A stretch of 64,000 nt of DNA from Dokdonia sp. Hel_I_53 (GTDB lineage Bacteria > Bacteroidota > Bacteroidia > Flavobacteriales > Flavobacteriaceae): NCBI RefSeq assembly GCF_007827465.1, contig NZ_VISL01000001.1, positions 1,755,001-1,819,000 on the forward strand, in the 5' to 3' direction. This document shows positions 18,401-25,744 of the stretch, in pieces. The translations under genes and the position numbers were made by a program. The stretch's first letter is position 1, and each line of letters opens with the position of its first letter. Under the pieces are notes generated by a model. That model saw nothing but the letters and a program-made list of their open reading frames with translations, was not told the DNA's origin and did no database searches.

Positions 18401-18852
18401 TGGGTTTTAACCGTAGTGAATCTGAGAATTTTGCGCAGCGTAGCTTTGACTTAAAAACCACCAGCTGGAATCCTACAATCTCTTATTTATTTGGGAAGCA
18501 ATCACGTGCTTCTCTTTTTTATCAATTTCAACGTAAAGAAAATACTATTCAAGAAATGGAGTCTCTTTCCCAAAATAATATTGGTGTCTCCTTTGCGCTT
18601 GCAGATTATGAAAAAGTCTCTATTAATGGTGAGCTCAAGTATATTGAGAATAGTTTTGAAGGAAGTGCCTTTACTCCCGTTGCTTATCAAATTTTAGAAG
18701 GCTTGCAACCAGGCACGAATCTCACTTGGACTCTTGTAGCACAGAAAAGAATTACAAAATTTCTTGATTTAAATCTTTCTTATTTTGGAAGATCAAGTAA
18801 ATCTTCTCGAACAGTACATACAGGAAATGTGCAAATTAAGGCGTTCTTCTGA
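15427..18852 (+). CDS. Large uncharacterised outer-membrane beta-barrel-like protein
   Basis: 1141 aa from the ATG at 15427 (a TTG sits one codon upstream). Signal peptide ends at about ILAQ. The N-terminal 100 residues look like a small soluble domain. From about residue 130 the sequence alternates polar and hydrophobic residues as in an outer-membrane barrel, and the C-terminus ends in aromatic Phe (QIKAFF), typical of barrel proteins. ITTPFSGLNVTGSILRG, KVTLRASIQDANIPSQQGG and FDQVFIELLSNNWKIRAGD recall the DQ/GD-type motifs seen in part of SprA-like flavobacterial proteins, but it is half the length of SprA. Function unknown. A perfect palindrome copy lies in frame at 17599. Confidence 0.7.
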   Translation: MRLGHFLLFFIFTTTILAQEVRSKKIAVRETVLIDTVSINPFQFKVLTIDGGVVDSTLYSINYPKSIFSIKAKREKLPDSLLITYRVYPEFLTKTYRAFDPEVIVNSSGLLNKVISLNTEDKRSITTPFSGLNVTGSILRGVTSGNNQNSTINSELDLQISGKLSEKVTLRASIQDANIPSQQGGYSQNLDEFDQVFIELLSNNWKIRAGDINLQNSESYFGQFTKKIQGLSLGGTINHSDTKKSDLFASGALVRGVFTQSIFTGQEGNQGPYKLTGPNGELFVLIVSGSETVYVNGFPLTRGESEDYVIDYNAGEIRFNPTYPINSEMRINVEYQYSERRYTRFLAYGGGSFQENDKLKISAHVYSESDSKNQPLQQNLTQEQVAILQAAGDNMDQMIAPSAIAETYDENKILYRKILVNGVETFEFSSDPDENLFQVRFTNVGENQGDYILSTTNTLQRTFEYVSPVNGVSQGSFAPQVQLFAPSLLQLAVINGTYTPSNKTLINFEAAGSKNDMNTLSDFDDNNNDGYATHIDLNHQLFSKDSAKTLHVFGKWDYIQESFQNIEGLYNVEFNRDWNLENSLANASGKLLGTQNFTTLGLAYKSIKDLNIVYTFENLHFLNYYNGLKHNLRGAWSTGSLRTSVTASTLTTNDTLLETDFNRINTVAVYDFNKKWIGTHYQLEDNLRVNKRNDSITGDSQRFYEYGAFAGVGDSTNVYIELGYRFRESDSLRLNRITSVNTSDTYYLKSQLIKNEKTNLSLFTNYRTLHYSDDREDENSLNSRLLYDQQFANGIVRTNTVFETNSGTQPQQEFTYLQVDEGQGTFTWNDYNNDTVQQLEEFEIAQFQDQAKYIRVLLPNQVFVRTHQNKISQQVTLNPSQWSGKKGVKKWLARFYNQTSYLLDKRILRSTNDFRLNPYKESKDEIGANISFRNTLFFNRGKQRYTTSYTLLSSNTKNLLSTGLQENDLKSHQFSFLHKVKESWLFNLKSELGFNRSESENFAQRSFDLKTTSWNPTISYLFGKQSRASLFYQFQRKENTIQEMESLSQNNIGVSFALADYEKVSINGELKYIENSFEGSAFTPVAYQILEGLQPGTNLTWTLVAQKRITKFLDLNLSYFGRSSKSSRTVHTGNVQIKAFF
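17599..17614. repeat. 16-bp palindrome, perfect copy inside the outer-membrane protein gene
   Basis: CGCTTTCGCGAAAGCG, extended to ATCGC...GCGAT. Read as R-F-R-E-S between predicted strands. Confidence 0.9.
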
Positions 18853-18891
18853 TATTTTTTTCGATCTTTAGACATCTTAAAATAACAAACT

Positions 18892-19242
18892 ATGAATATG
18901 AAAACATACCTAACAGGACTTTCACTTGTTGCGGCAGTTGCGCTTTCTTGCTGTGGACAAAAAGCTGCTTCAGAAGAAAGCAACAAGTCAGCTTTAACTG
19001 AAGAAGTAACATTTAATCCTAAGGGTTATACTTCTGGAACGATTGTGCAATCAAAGGCTCAAGGAGACTGTGAGTGGGCAATACAACTTGAAAACGGTGA
19101 TTTTGTCGAAACTATGGATATGGATAAAACCTTTTTAGAATCTGGCAAGAAAGTTTGGCTTAAGTATACTCCACAACGTAGAATGCAACGTTGTACGAAA
19201 GCCTCTCCAGTTGCTGTTTCAGAAATGGTTATAAGAGATTAA
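18892..19242 (+). CDS. Small uncharacterised lipoprotein
   Basis: 116 aa with a signal peptide ending in a lipobox-like ALSCCGQ (Cys-Cys). The mature part is about 95 residues: a Ser/Glu-rich linker and a small beta-rich domain with two further Cys (GDCEWAIQL and MQRCTKASP) that could form a disulfide. No family recognised. It begins 39 bp after the outer-membrane protein gene, so it may be co-transcribed, and it ends at a strong terminator. Either ATG (18892 or 18898) could start it. Confidence 0.75.
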   Translation: MNMKTYLTGLSLVAAVALSCCGQKAASEESNKSALTEEVTFNPKGYTSGTIVQSKAQGDCEWAIQLENGDFVETMDMDKTFLESGKKVWLKYTPQRRMQRCTKASPVAVSEMVIRD

Positions 19243-19261
19243 ATTTTTAAGCTTTGCTTAT

Positions 19262-19298
19262 AAAAAAACCGTTATCACAATTGATAACGGTTTTTTTT
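19262..19298. terminator. Strong bidirectional terminator
   Basis: Stem AAACCGTTATCA / TGATAACGGTTT with loop CAAT, flanked by A7 on the left and T8 on the right. Serves the small lipoprotein gene and the convergent 984-aa gene. Confidence 0.92.
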
Positions 19299-19312
19299 GA
19301 CTTTAAGTTAAG

Positions 19313-22267
19313 CTATTTTACTATAATGCGCCCTACTTTTGCTTTTTCTGCATTTCCTAAGCGTACAATGTACACTCCTGCTGCAGCGTATGACATGTCG
19401 AGATCATACTGATAACCAGTGCCGTTATTTAAAATTCTTCTATTTAATAGTCGTTGACCATTTAAATTGTAAACATCTAAATCTAACCTCTCAGTAATAT
19501 CTTGAGTATTTAAATTGAGTCTATAAAGATTCTCTCCTAGATCAAAAATTTCAAAATTTGACTTTGATGATAGATCTTCAGGTACTCCAAGAACTTCTGA
19601 TGCACACAACTGAATAGACCAACTATTTAAGGTTCCGCCGTCATCATTTGCATTATCAGTAATTCTTAACTTCCAATCTCCTCCTGACGTTAATCCATTT
19701 AGAATTCCTAAGTCTTCTAGAGGAGCGAAAGTTCCAGTAAAAGGTGCAGTACCTTCATTAATGCTAAGATTTGAATCGCTATCAAACAAAGTGTTAATAT
19801 AATTATCACCACTGTTACCGGTTCCACCAGTTCTATTAGCAAGCACCACCGCTGTCCCATCTGGAGCAATAATTTCGATAAGTAAATCACCTACCCAAGT
19901 ATGATTTATATTTACAGTCACATTAACATCAGTTAACACAAAATCCTGATCAATAGTTATGATAGATTCTGTAACCGCATTACTATCTGGTCCCACTGCT
20001 TGAGAAGTGGTATTATCACTTCCTAAACATGATTGATTAGAAAACTGTGTGGTAAATGAATCATTAGCCGGAGTCCCATCATTGTCAAGAAGTGTTGAAG
20101 CTGTAAGCTCATATTCCTCAATGGCTGATACGTTAATTGTCTGACTAAATGTATACTCAAGTGTAGCACCAGACTCTATAGTGTTATTTACAGTTTCAAC
20201 AACAGTAGCCCCTCCATTTAACACATAACTTACATCAAAATTTGTTTGACTATCAGCTCCAAAATTTTCTATTAATATGGTCACTTCTTCACTATCTGTT
20301 AAACCTTCTTGACTTATCGGGCTAAGTAAAGCTACAACACCTAGGTCGTTTGGCTCTAACAATGTAACTTCGATAGTCTTACAATCATTGTTATCATCAC
20401 CATCTCCAGTAAGTGAAGTACAAACCGCAATCTCATAGGTAGTACCTGATGATCCGTTTAGATTTGCAGTTGCATCAAATACGTAAGATGAAGTTTCTCC
20501 AGGGTTAATTACATCAGCAAATGTTTCAGTTACAACAGCACCTCCATCAATTTGAAATGAAACTTCAAAATTTGATATAGCTTCAGATCCGTAATTGAAT
20601 ATCTCAATACCAATTTCAGCTGAGGGATTTGCTAATAATCCAATATTAGGAGAGTTTAATAATACCACTCCTGCATCATTAGTTAACGTAGGAGCTAATT
20701 GAAAAACACCTAATACATTTGCTCTACCTTGATCACCAACATATTCATTTAAAAACCAAAAAGCCCTATCACCTATTGGGTCAACATCCATTTTTCCGTA
20801 ATCACCATATCGTTCTGAACCTGGAATATTACCAGCTCCAGTTGCAATTAATGTTTCTTGTACAGACATCACTCCAAGTTCATCATTTGCAAATCTTCCT
20901 GTATAATAAGAACTGAGGGTGAGTTCAACACTACCATCAGTTACAGTATTTGGCCCTCCCATAGAGGTGTATCCTAAACCAATATTCCCCTGTGCATCCA
21001 TAGCCATACTCCCATGCCAGGCATGCTTATTGTCAGGAGCTGTATATGTTCCCTCTTGATACAGAGACCATGTCCCACCATCTTCTGCTTGTCTAAATTC
21101 CATCCATCTTATACCCGCTAGTTTTTCATCTGTTGCATCTGTATCTACTACAAAATTAAAAATAGCAGAATTATGATTATCAAATTTTCTGAACTGAGCT
21201 TGATTCATTATAGTAGCTTGAAGAGCATCAATAGCTTGACCACCATTAGGCTGGGGTAAATTTGCAAAGCTACCTCCATCAAAAACTGATATAAAGTCAC
21301 TAACTACGATCTCTTGAGGATCTGATATGGTAGAGTTTGAGAAATTGTTTGTATCCAAATCAATTTCCCATAACTTAATATGGTCATTATCTACACCCGT
21401 CCAAGCATCATCCTGCATATAAACAATTGCAGCAGGACCTGTTTTGGGGTGAACATCATTTGTAATATTAAATGCTTGAGCACTATTAAAACCATTCGTT
21501 ACAAGACCTGGTAATGAAAATCCTATGATTTGTGCATCTTCATTACCTGCAAGTGCAGCGGCTCTATCTAGAACCCAAACTTCATTAGGACTTCCGTTTT
21601 GAGTAATGTAGTAACCATCTCTCCATACAGAAAGCTTATTATAATCAGCAATATTTGGAAATAAATACACATTCCAACTATCATTAACTGGATCTGGACC
21701 ATCAGAAACAGCAACTTGTACACCATTAGTAGAACTAAGAATAGATACTATCCATCTATCTGCTAGATTGTCATAAGATACAGTAAGATCACAACATTGA
21801 TTATTCTCAGGAAAAATATTTAAAACACCTAACTCTTGCGTTAAAGCGTTTCCATCTTTATCAAAAATTCTAAATCCTGTATTAAAAACAGCAAAATAAT
21901 GATTACGACCTATAGCACCAGAAGGATCTGTAGGTTGAGAATTTGATTGTGCAGTCTCGAACACCAAAGATGGCATTTTTCCTACTATCGCCCCTTCCAT
22001 TTTACTTGGGTTATTTGCAAAAAAGTCTGGTGTATTATTTCCTTTTCCTATAATTACTTCGTGTCTGGTTGCTCTCCCATCTTGTACCTCACCCGTTTTT
22101 TCTGTAGAAGGATAGAGTGTTTTTTTGGAGGAAATAGAAGGCATCTTAGTTACACTAAAAGCCTTTTTAACCGAAAAAGGTTTATTTATCTGCTTTGCAT
22201 CTTGAGCATAAAAATCTTGACTCAAGAAAAACAATATTGGTAGTATTAAAAAGGTAATTTTCTTCAT
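19313..22267 (-). CDS. T9SS-secreted protein with CARDB-like repeats and a proprotein-convertase P domain
   Basis: 984 aa: signal peptide ending SQDFYAQ; an N-terminal region of about 500 residues with Trp/Asp-rich propeller-like segments (DRWIVSILSS, VWRDGYYITQN, GNIGLGYTSMGGP, PGSERYGDYGKMDVDP); two CARDB-like beta domains (about 535-635 and 640-740); a P domain (about 765-885; NHTWVGDLLIEIIAPDGT, GGDWKLRITDNANDDGGTLNSW); and a C-terminal T9SS sorting domain (about 905-984). No protease active site was recognised although P domains often sit beside subtilisins. Secreted or surface bound; function unknown. A perfect 23-bp inverted repeat lies 70 bp upstream of its start. Confidence 0.85.
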   Translation of the reverse strand: MKKITFLILPILFFLSQDFYAQDAKQINKPFSVKKAFSVTKMPSISSKKTLYPSTEKTGEVQDGRATRHEVIIGKGNNTPDFFANNPSKMEGAIVGKMPSLVFETAQSNSQPTDPSGAIGRNHYFAVFNTGFRIFDKDGNALTQELGVLNIFPENNQCCDLTVSYDNLADRWIVSILSSTNGVQVAVSDGPDPVNDSWNVYLFPNIADYNKLSVWRDGYYITQNGSPNEVWVLDRAAALAGNEDAQIIGFSLPGLVTNGFNSAQAFNITNDVHPKTGPAAIVYMQDDAWTGVDNDHIKLWEIDLDTNNFSNSTISDPQEIVVSDFISVFDGGSFANLPQPNGGQAIDALQATIMNQAQFRKFDNHNSAIFNFVVDTDATDEKLAGIRWMEFRQAEDGGTWSLYQEGTYTAPDNKHAWHGSMAMDAQGNIGLGYTSMGGPNTVTDGSVELTLSSYYTGRFANDELGVMSVQETLIATGAGNIPGSERYGDYGKMDVDPIGDRAFWFLNEYVGDQGRANVLGVFQLAPTLTNDAGVVLLNSPNIGLLANPSAEIGIEIFNYGSEAISNFEVSFQIDGGAVVTETFADVINPGETSSYVFDATANLNGSSGTTYEIAVCTSLTGDGDDNNDCKTIEVTLLEPNDLGVVALLSPISQEGLTDSEEVTILIENFGADSQTNFDVSYVLNGGATVVETVNNTIESGATLEYTFSQTINVSAIEEYELTASTLLDNDGTPANDSFTTQFSNQSCLGSDNTTSQAVGPDSNAVTESIITIDQDFVLTDVNVTVNINHTWVGDLLIEIIAPDGTAVVLANRTGGTGNSGDNYINTLFDSDSNLSINEGTAPFTGTFAPLEDLGILNGLTSGGDWKLRITDNANDDGGTLNSWSIQLCASEVLGVPEDLSSKSNFEIFDLGENLYRLNLNTQDITERLDLDVYNLNGQRLLNRRILNNGTGYQYDLDMSYAAAGVYIVRLGNAEKAKVGRIIVK

Positions 22268-22336
22268 AGTTTATGGTTTAACATTGTGTTCTAAATGAAT
22301 ATCAAAAGTAATCAATTTAATAACTCTTTAACAAAC

Positions 22337-22359
22337 AAATGTCCACTTAGTGGACATTT
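22337..22359. promoter_or_regulatory. Perfect 23-bp inverted repeat upstream of the 984-aa gene (possible operator)
   Basis: AAATGTCCACT-T-AGTGGACATTT: two 11-bp arms with a single-base centre, too tight for an ordinary terminator loop. It lies between the glyS stop (22380) and the start of the 984-aa gene (22267), on the 5' side of the latter. A homodimeric regulator site is the likeliest reading; a hairpin ending glyS transcripts is the alternative. Confidence 0.5.
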
Positions 22360-22379
22360 ATCTACTGAAAGTAAGTGAT

Positions 22380-23915
22380 TTATGACATCCAGTGTTTGAA
22401 ATTAATCTTTTTATCTAATAATGTTTGTAATTCATCGATATCAACTCTTTCTTGCTCCATAGAATCTCGATCTCTTACTGTTACTTTACCATCTTCTTTA
22501 GTATCATGATCTACCGTGATACAAAATGGTGTTCCAGCGGCATCTTGACGACGATAGCGACGACCTACTGCATCCTTTTCATCGTAGATAACATTGTAGT
22601 CAAATTTTAGATTGTCAATAATTTGATGAGCGATTTCTGGAAGGCCATCCTTCTTAACAAGTGGTAATACTGCAGCTTTTACGGGCGCAAGTACTGCTGG
22701 TAATTTTAAGACAGTCCTAGAAGATCCATTATCAAGCTCCTCTTCTTGTAGTGCAGTTGAGAATACTGCTAAAAACATACGATCCAAACCTATCGAAGTT
22801 TCTACCACATAAGGAACGTAACTTTCATTAAGTTCTGGATCAAAAAATTGTAATTTTTTGCCAGAAAATTCTTCGTGAGCTTTAAGATCAAAATCTGTTC
22901 GTGAATGTATTCCTTCCAGTTCTTTAAATCCAAAAGGAAAGTTAAACTCAATATCTGCAGCTGCGTTTGCATAGTGTGCAAGTTTCTCATGATCGTGAAA
23001 CCTATAATTTTCATCACCTAGACCTAATGATTTATGCCACATAAGTCTAGTTTCTTTCCAGTGCTCATACCATTTCATTTCTTCTCCTGGTCGCACAAAA
23101 AATTGCATCTCCATCTGTTCAAACTCACGCATACGAAAAATAAATTGTCGCGCAACAATTTCGTTTCTAAATGCCTTACCGGTTTGAGCGATACCAAAAG
23201 GGATTTTCATTCTCCCTGTTTTTTGCACGTTCAGAAAATTGACAAAAATTCCTTGGGCTGTCTCCGGGCGTAAGAAAAGATCTGTTGCAGTCTCTGCAGA
23301 AGCTCCTAATTTTGTGCCAAACATAAGGTTGAACTGACGTACATCTGTCCAGTTTTTTGACCCGGATTCTGGACACGCTATTTCTAATTCTTCAATAAGT
23401 GCTTTAACAGCTGTTAAGTCATCTGCATCCAGGTATTTTGCAAGTCTAGCTGTTGCACTTTTTTGCTTTTCTCTATACCCTATTACCCGAGGGTTAGTCG
23501 CTTCATATTGCTCACGATCAAAACTATCTCCAAAGCGTTTTTCTGCCTTAGCTATTTCCTTCTCTGCTTTTATATTGAGCTTCTCAGCATAATCTTCAAC
23601 AAGTACATCTGCTCGATAGCGCTTTTTTGAGTCTTTATTATCAATAAGTGGATCTGAAAATGCATCCACATGACCTGAGGCTTTCCATGTAGTTGGGTGC
23701 ATAAATATGGCAGAGTCCAAACCTACGATGTTTTGATTCATTTGAACCATACTCTTCCACCAGTATTCTCGGATATTTTTTTTGAGTTCGGCACCATTTT
23801 GCCCGTAGTCATATACCGCACTAAGTCCGTCATAAATTTCACTACTTGGAAAAATATATCCGTATTCTTTGGCGTGGGAAATCACTTTTTTAAACTGGTC
23901 TTCTTGCTTTGCCAT
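22380..23915 (-). CDS. glyS: Glycine--tRNA ligase, single-chain dimeric type
   Basis: Class II aminoacyl-tRNA synthetase charging tRNA-Gly; cytosolic. The 511-aa single-chain form (archaeal/eukaryotic-like alpha2) is the usual one in Bacteroidota. Motifs: N-terminal IFPSSEIYDGLSAVYDYG, motif 2-like AFRNEIVARQFIFRMREFEQMEMQFFV, FLRPETAQGIFVNF, IGLDRMFLAVF (motif 3) and a C-terminal anticodon-binding domain (about 405-505; YDEKDAVGRRYRRQDAAGTPFCITVD). Upstream is an intergenic stretch of 175 bp holding a palindrome copy. Confidence 0.97.
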   Translation of the reverse strand: MAKQEDQFKKVISHAKEYGYIFPSSEIYDGLSAVYDYGQNGAELKKNIREYWWKSMVQMNQNIVGLDSAIFMHPTTWKASGHVDAFSDPLIDNKDSKKRYRADVLVEDYAEKLNIKAEKEIAKAEKRFGDSFDREQYEATNPRVIGYREKQKSATARLAKYLDADDLTAVKALIEELEIACPESGSKNWTDVRQFNLMFGTKLGASAETATDLFLRPETAQGIFVNFLNVQKTGRMKIPFGIAQTGKAFRNEIVARQFIFRMREFEQMEMQFFVRPGEEMKWYEHWKETRLMWHKSLGLGDENYRFHDHEKLAHYANAAADIEFNFPFGFKELEGIHSRTDFDLKAHEEFSGKKLQFFDPELNESYVPYVVETSIGLDRMFLAVFSTALQEEELDNGSSRTVLKLPAVLAPVKAAVLPLVKKDGLPEIAHQIIDNLKFDYNVIYDEKDAVGRRYRRQDAAGTPFCITVDHDTKEDGKVTVRDRDSMEQERVDIDELQTLLDKKINFKHWMS

Positions 23916-23967
23916 CGTATCTATAATTGGTTTCCTTTACATTGCTAAAATGGTTTTATGAGAAATA

Positions 23968-23983
23968 CGCTTTCGCGAAAGCG
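23968..23983. repeat. 16-bp palindrome, perfect copy, intergenic (20-bp extended form)
   Basis: TACGCTTTCGCGAAAGCGTA at 23966-23985, 53 bp upstream of glyS. Nothing else recognisable in 23916-24090. Confidence 0.9.
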
Positions 23984-24090
23984 TACTCATTTTAAACCCA
24001 TTTAGTATGAAAAGCTATTAGTTATTTTGCTTAAAAAATGTAGGTAGTAAAAATAGCGATACATCTGTAGTTACCGAAATGGAGTGGTCT

Positions 24091-24969
24091 TTATTTTAAA
24101 CCAAGCTCTGTAGAAATCAATAATTCTTGATCGTGGTATACATTTATTGTATAATCACCTCCATTCATTTTCTGAATGGGAAGTACCAGCTCACATATAG
24201 TATAGGCCTCTTGATTATAAGGGATAGTTGTTTTTGTGTTATAAATGATGGTGGTACCATCTGGCCAATCTTCATAACGCTGTACCCCAATTACTTTGTT
24301 TTTATAGCTCACTTGCACATAAAACGTCTTATTTCCTTCTTGTGTTAGTTTATTTTCATTAATCGTAAAACAGACTTGAATCATCTCTGCCCGATTTGCT
24401 CTTGAAGTATTTGCAAACTTGCCACTATTACGTTGTATTACACCACGAGCAGCAAGATTGCTTATCGTAAGTCGTGCTCCCTGCATGAGTCTTTCTGATA
24501 ATTCTTTATTAGACTTTTGAATACTATCTTGAGATTTTGTTACTAACTCAAGCGCTTTTTGAGTTTCTTCTTGTAGAGTGGCTAAACGTTTAGTCTCAAG
24601 TTGCAAACTATCATTTTGTGTACTAAAAAATTCTCTTTCTCTACGGAGTCTTCTTATTTCGATTTGCAATTTTTGTACAGTAGTTCTTGTGATTTTGTTA
24701 CTAGTGAGGGTTTTCTTTAATTGTTTTAATCTTGTTTGAGCCTGTTGTAGGTTAGTTTTGAGTGCATTTTTCTCCTCTAGCAGTGCATTATAATTAGATA
24801 ATTCTTCTTCTAGTTGTTGTACTACTCTTTCCTTTTCTTCTGCCAGCTGCGCTTCTCTTGCCTGAACTTCACTATGAAATCCATACGTATAGTAACCTAA
24901 TGCTGTAACTACTAGGCATAAAAGAATAACGAGAATAAGAAGTGTATTATTTGTACTTTTAGTACTCAT
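24091..24969 (-). CDS. Membrane-anchored coiled-coil protein, uncharacterised
   Basis: 292 aa from the ATG at 24969 (a TTG three codons upstream extends the frame). One N-terminal membrane helix (about 9-26; LLILVILLCLVVTALGYY) is followed by a long coiled coil (about 35-165) rich in Glu, Gln, Leu and Lys, then a C-terminal beta-rich domain (about 190-292; VQVSYKNKVIGVQRYEDW, YTICELVLPIQ). No enzymatic motif. Likely periplasmic and structural. Conserved flavobacterial genes of this shape exist but I know no assigned function. Divergent from comF across 53 bp. Confidence 0.75.
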   Translation of the reverse strand: MSTKSTNNTLLILVILLCLVVTALGYYTYGFHSEVQAREAQLAEEKERVVQQLEEELSNYNALLEEKNALKTNLQQAQTRLKQLKKTLTSNKITRTTVQKLQIEIRRLRREREFFSTQNDSLQLETKRLATLQEETQKALELVTKSQDSIQKSNKELSERLMQGARLTISNLAARGVIQRNSGKFANTSRANRAEMIQVCFTINENKLTQEGNKTFYVQVSYKNKVIGVQRYEDWPDGTTIIYNTKTTIPYNQEAYTICELVLPIQKMNGGDYTINVYHDQELLISTELGLK

Positions 24970-25022
24970 TGATGACAACGTATCTGTTAAAAAAGGGTTA
25001 AATTAGAAAAAAAGAACAACAC

Positions 25023-25703
25023 TTGCTACAATCCCTACGATCTCTATTTTTTTCTAAAACCTGTAACTGTTGTGATCTAGATCTATACGGTACAGAAAAA
25101 TGTATTTGTACTGCTTGTCGCCTAGAGCTTCCTCTTACAAATTTTCATACTTACAACGATAGTGCTATCAAAAAAGTATTTTATGGTCGCATCAATCTAC
25201 AAAATGCGACATCCCTTTTTTATTTTGAAAAAAAAGGACCTGTACAAAAGCTTATGCATAACCTTAAATATAAAGGTCATCATGAAATAAGCTCCGTCTT
25301 GGGGAATTGGCTGGGTGTGGAACTTGCAAAAATTGATGGATATATGGATATCGATGTTGTAATTCCAGTACCTATTCATCCTAAAAAAAAGCGAGTAAGA
25401 GGCTATAACCAAGTTACTGGGTTTGGGAGACAAATCGCGCATCACTTAAACGCTATATATAGAGATGATATACTTTTAAAATCTAAAAATACCAAAACAC
25501 AAGTGTTTAAAGGGAGATTTAAGCGGAGTGATGAGGTTTTAGATGCATTTATGATTTCTCCCTATTCAAATTTAGAAGGAAAACACATTTTACTTTGTGA
25601 TGACATTCTTACTACGGGTGCTACCTTAGAATCTTGTGCATTACAATTATTGAAAATTCCTAACATTACGTTGAGTATTGCAGTAATGGCAATAGCTCAA
25701 TAG
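25023..25703 (+). CDS. comF: ComF family protein (phosphoribosyltransferase-like)
   Basis: 226 aa: N-terminal zinc-finger-like region with CNCCDLDLYG and CICTAC (four Cys), then a type I phosphoribosyltransferase domain with the PRPP loop LLCDDILTTGATLES (Asp193, Asp194) and the ComF signature PVPIHPKKKRVRGYNQ. In competent bacteria ComF supports DNA uptake; its exact biochemical role is not settled. Start codon is TTG at 25023. The next gene follows about 40 bp downstream on the same strand. Confidence 0.92.
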   Translation: MLQSLRSLFFSKTCNCCDLDLYGTEKCICTACRLELPLTNFHTYNDSAIKKVFYGRINLQNATSLFYFEKKGPVQKLMHNLKYKGHHEISSVLGNWLGVELAKIDGYMDIDVVIPVPIHPKKKRVRGYNQVTGFGRQIAHHLNAIYRDDILLKSKNTKTQVFKGRFKRSDEVLDAFMISPYSNLEGKHILLCDDILTTGATLESCALQLLKIPNITLSIAVMAIAQ

Positions 25704-25744
25704 ATCTTTCGTTTAGTTAAAAATAATTGTTTCTTTGCAGACAG

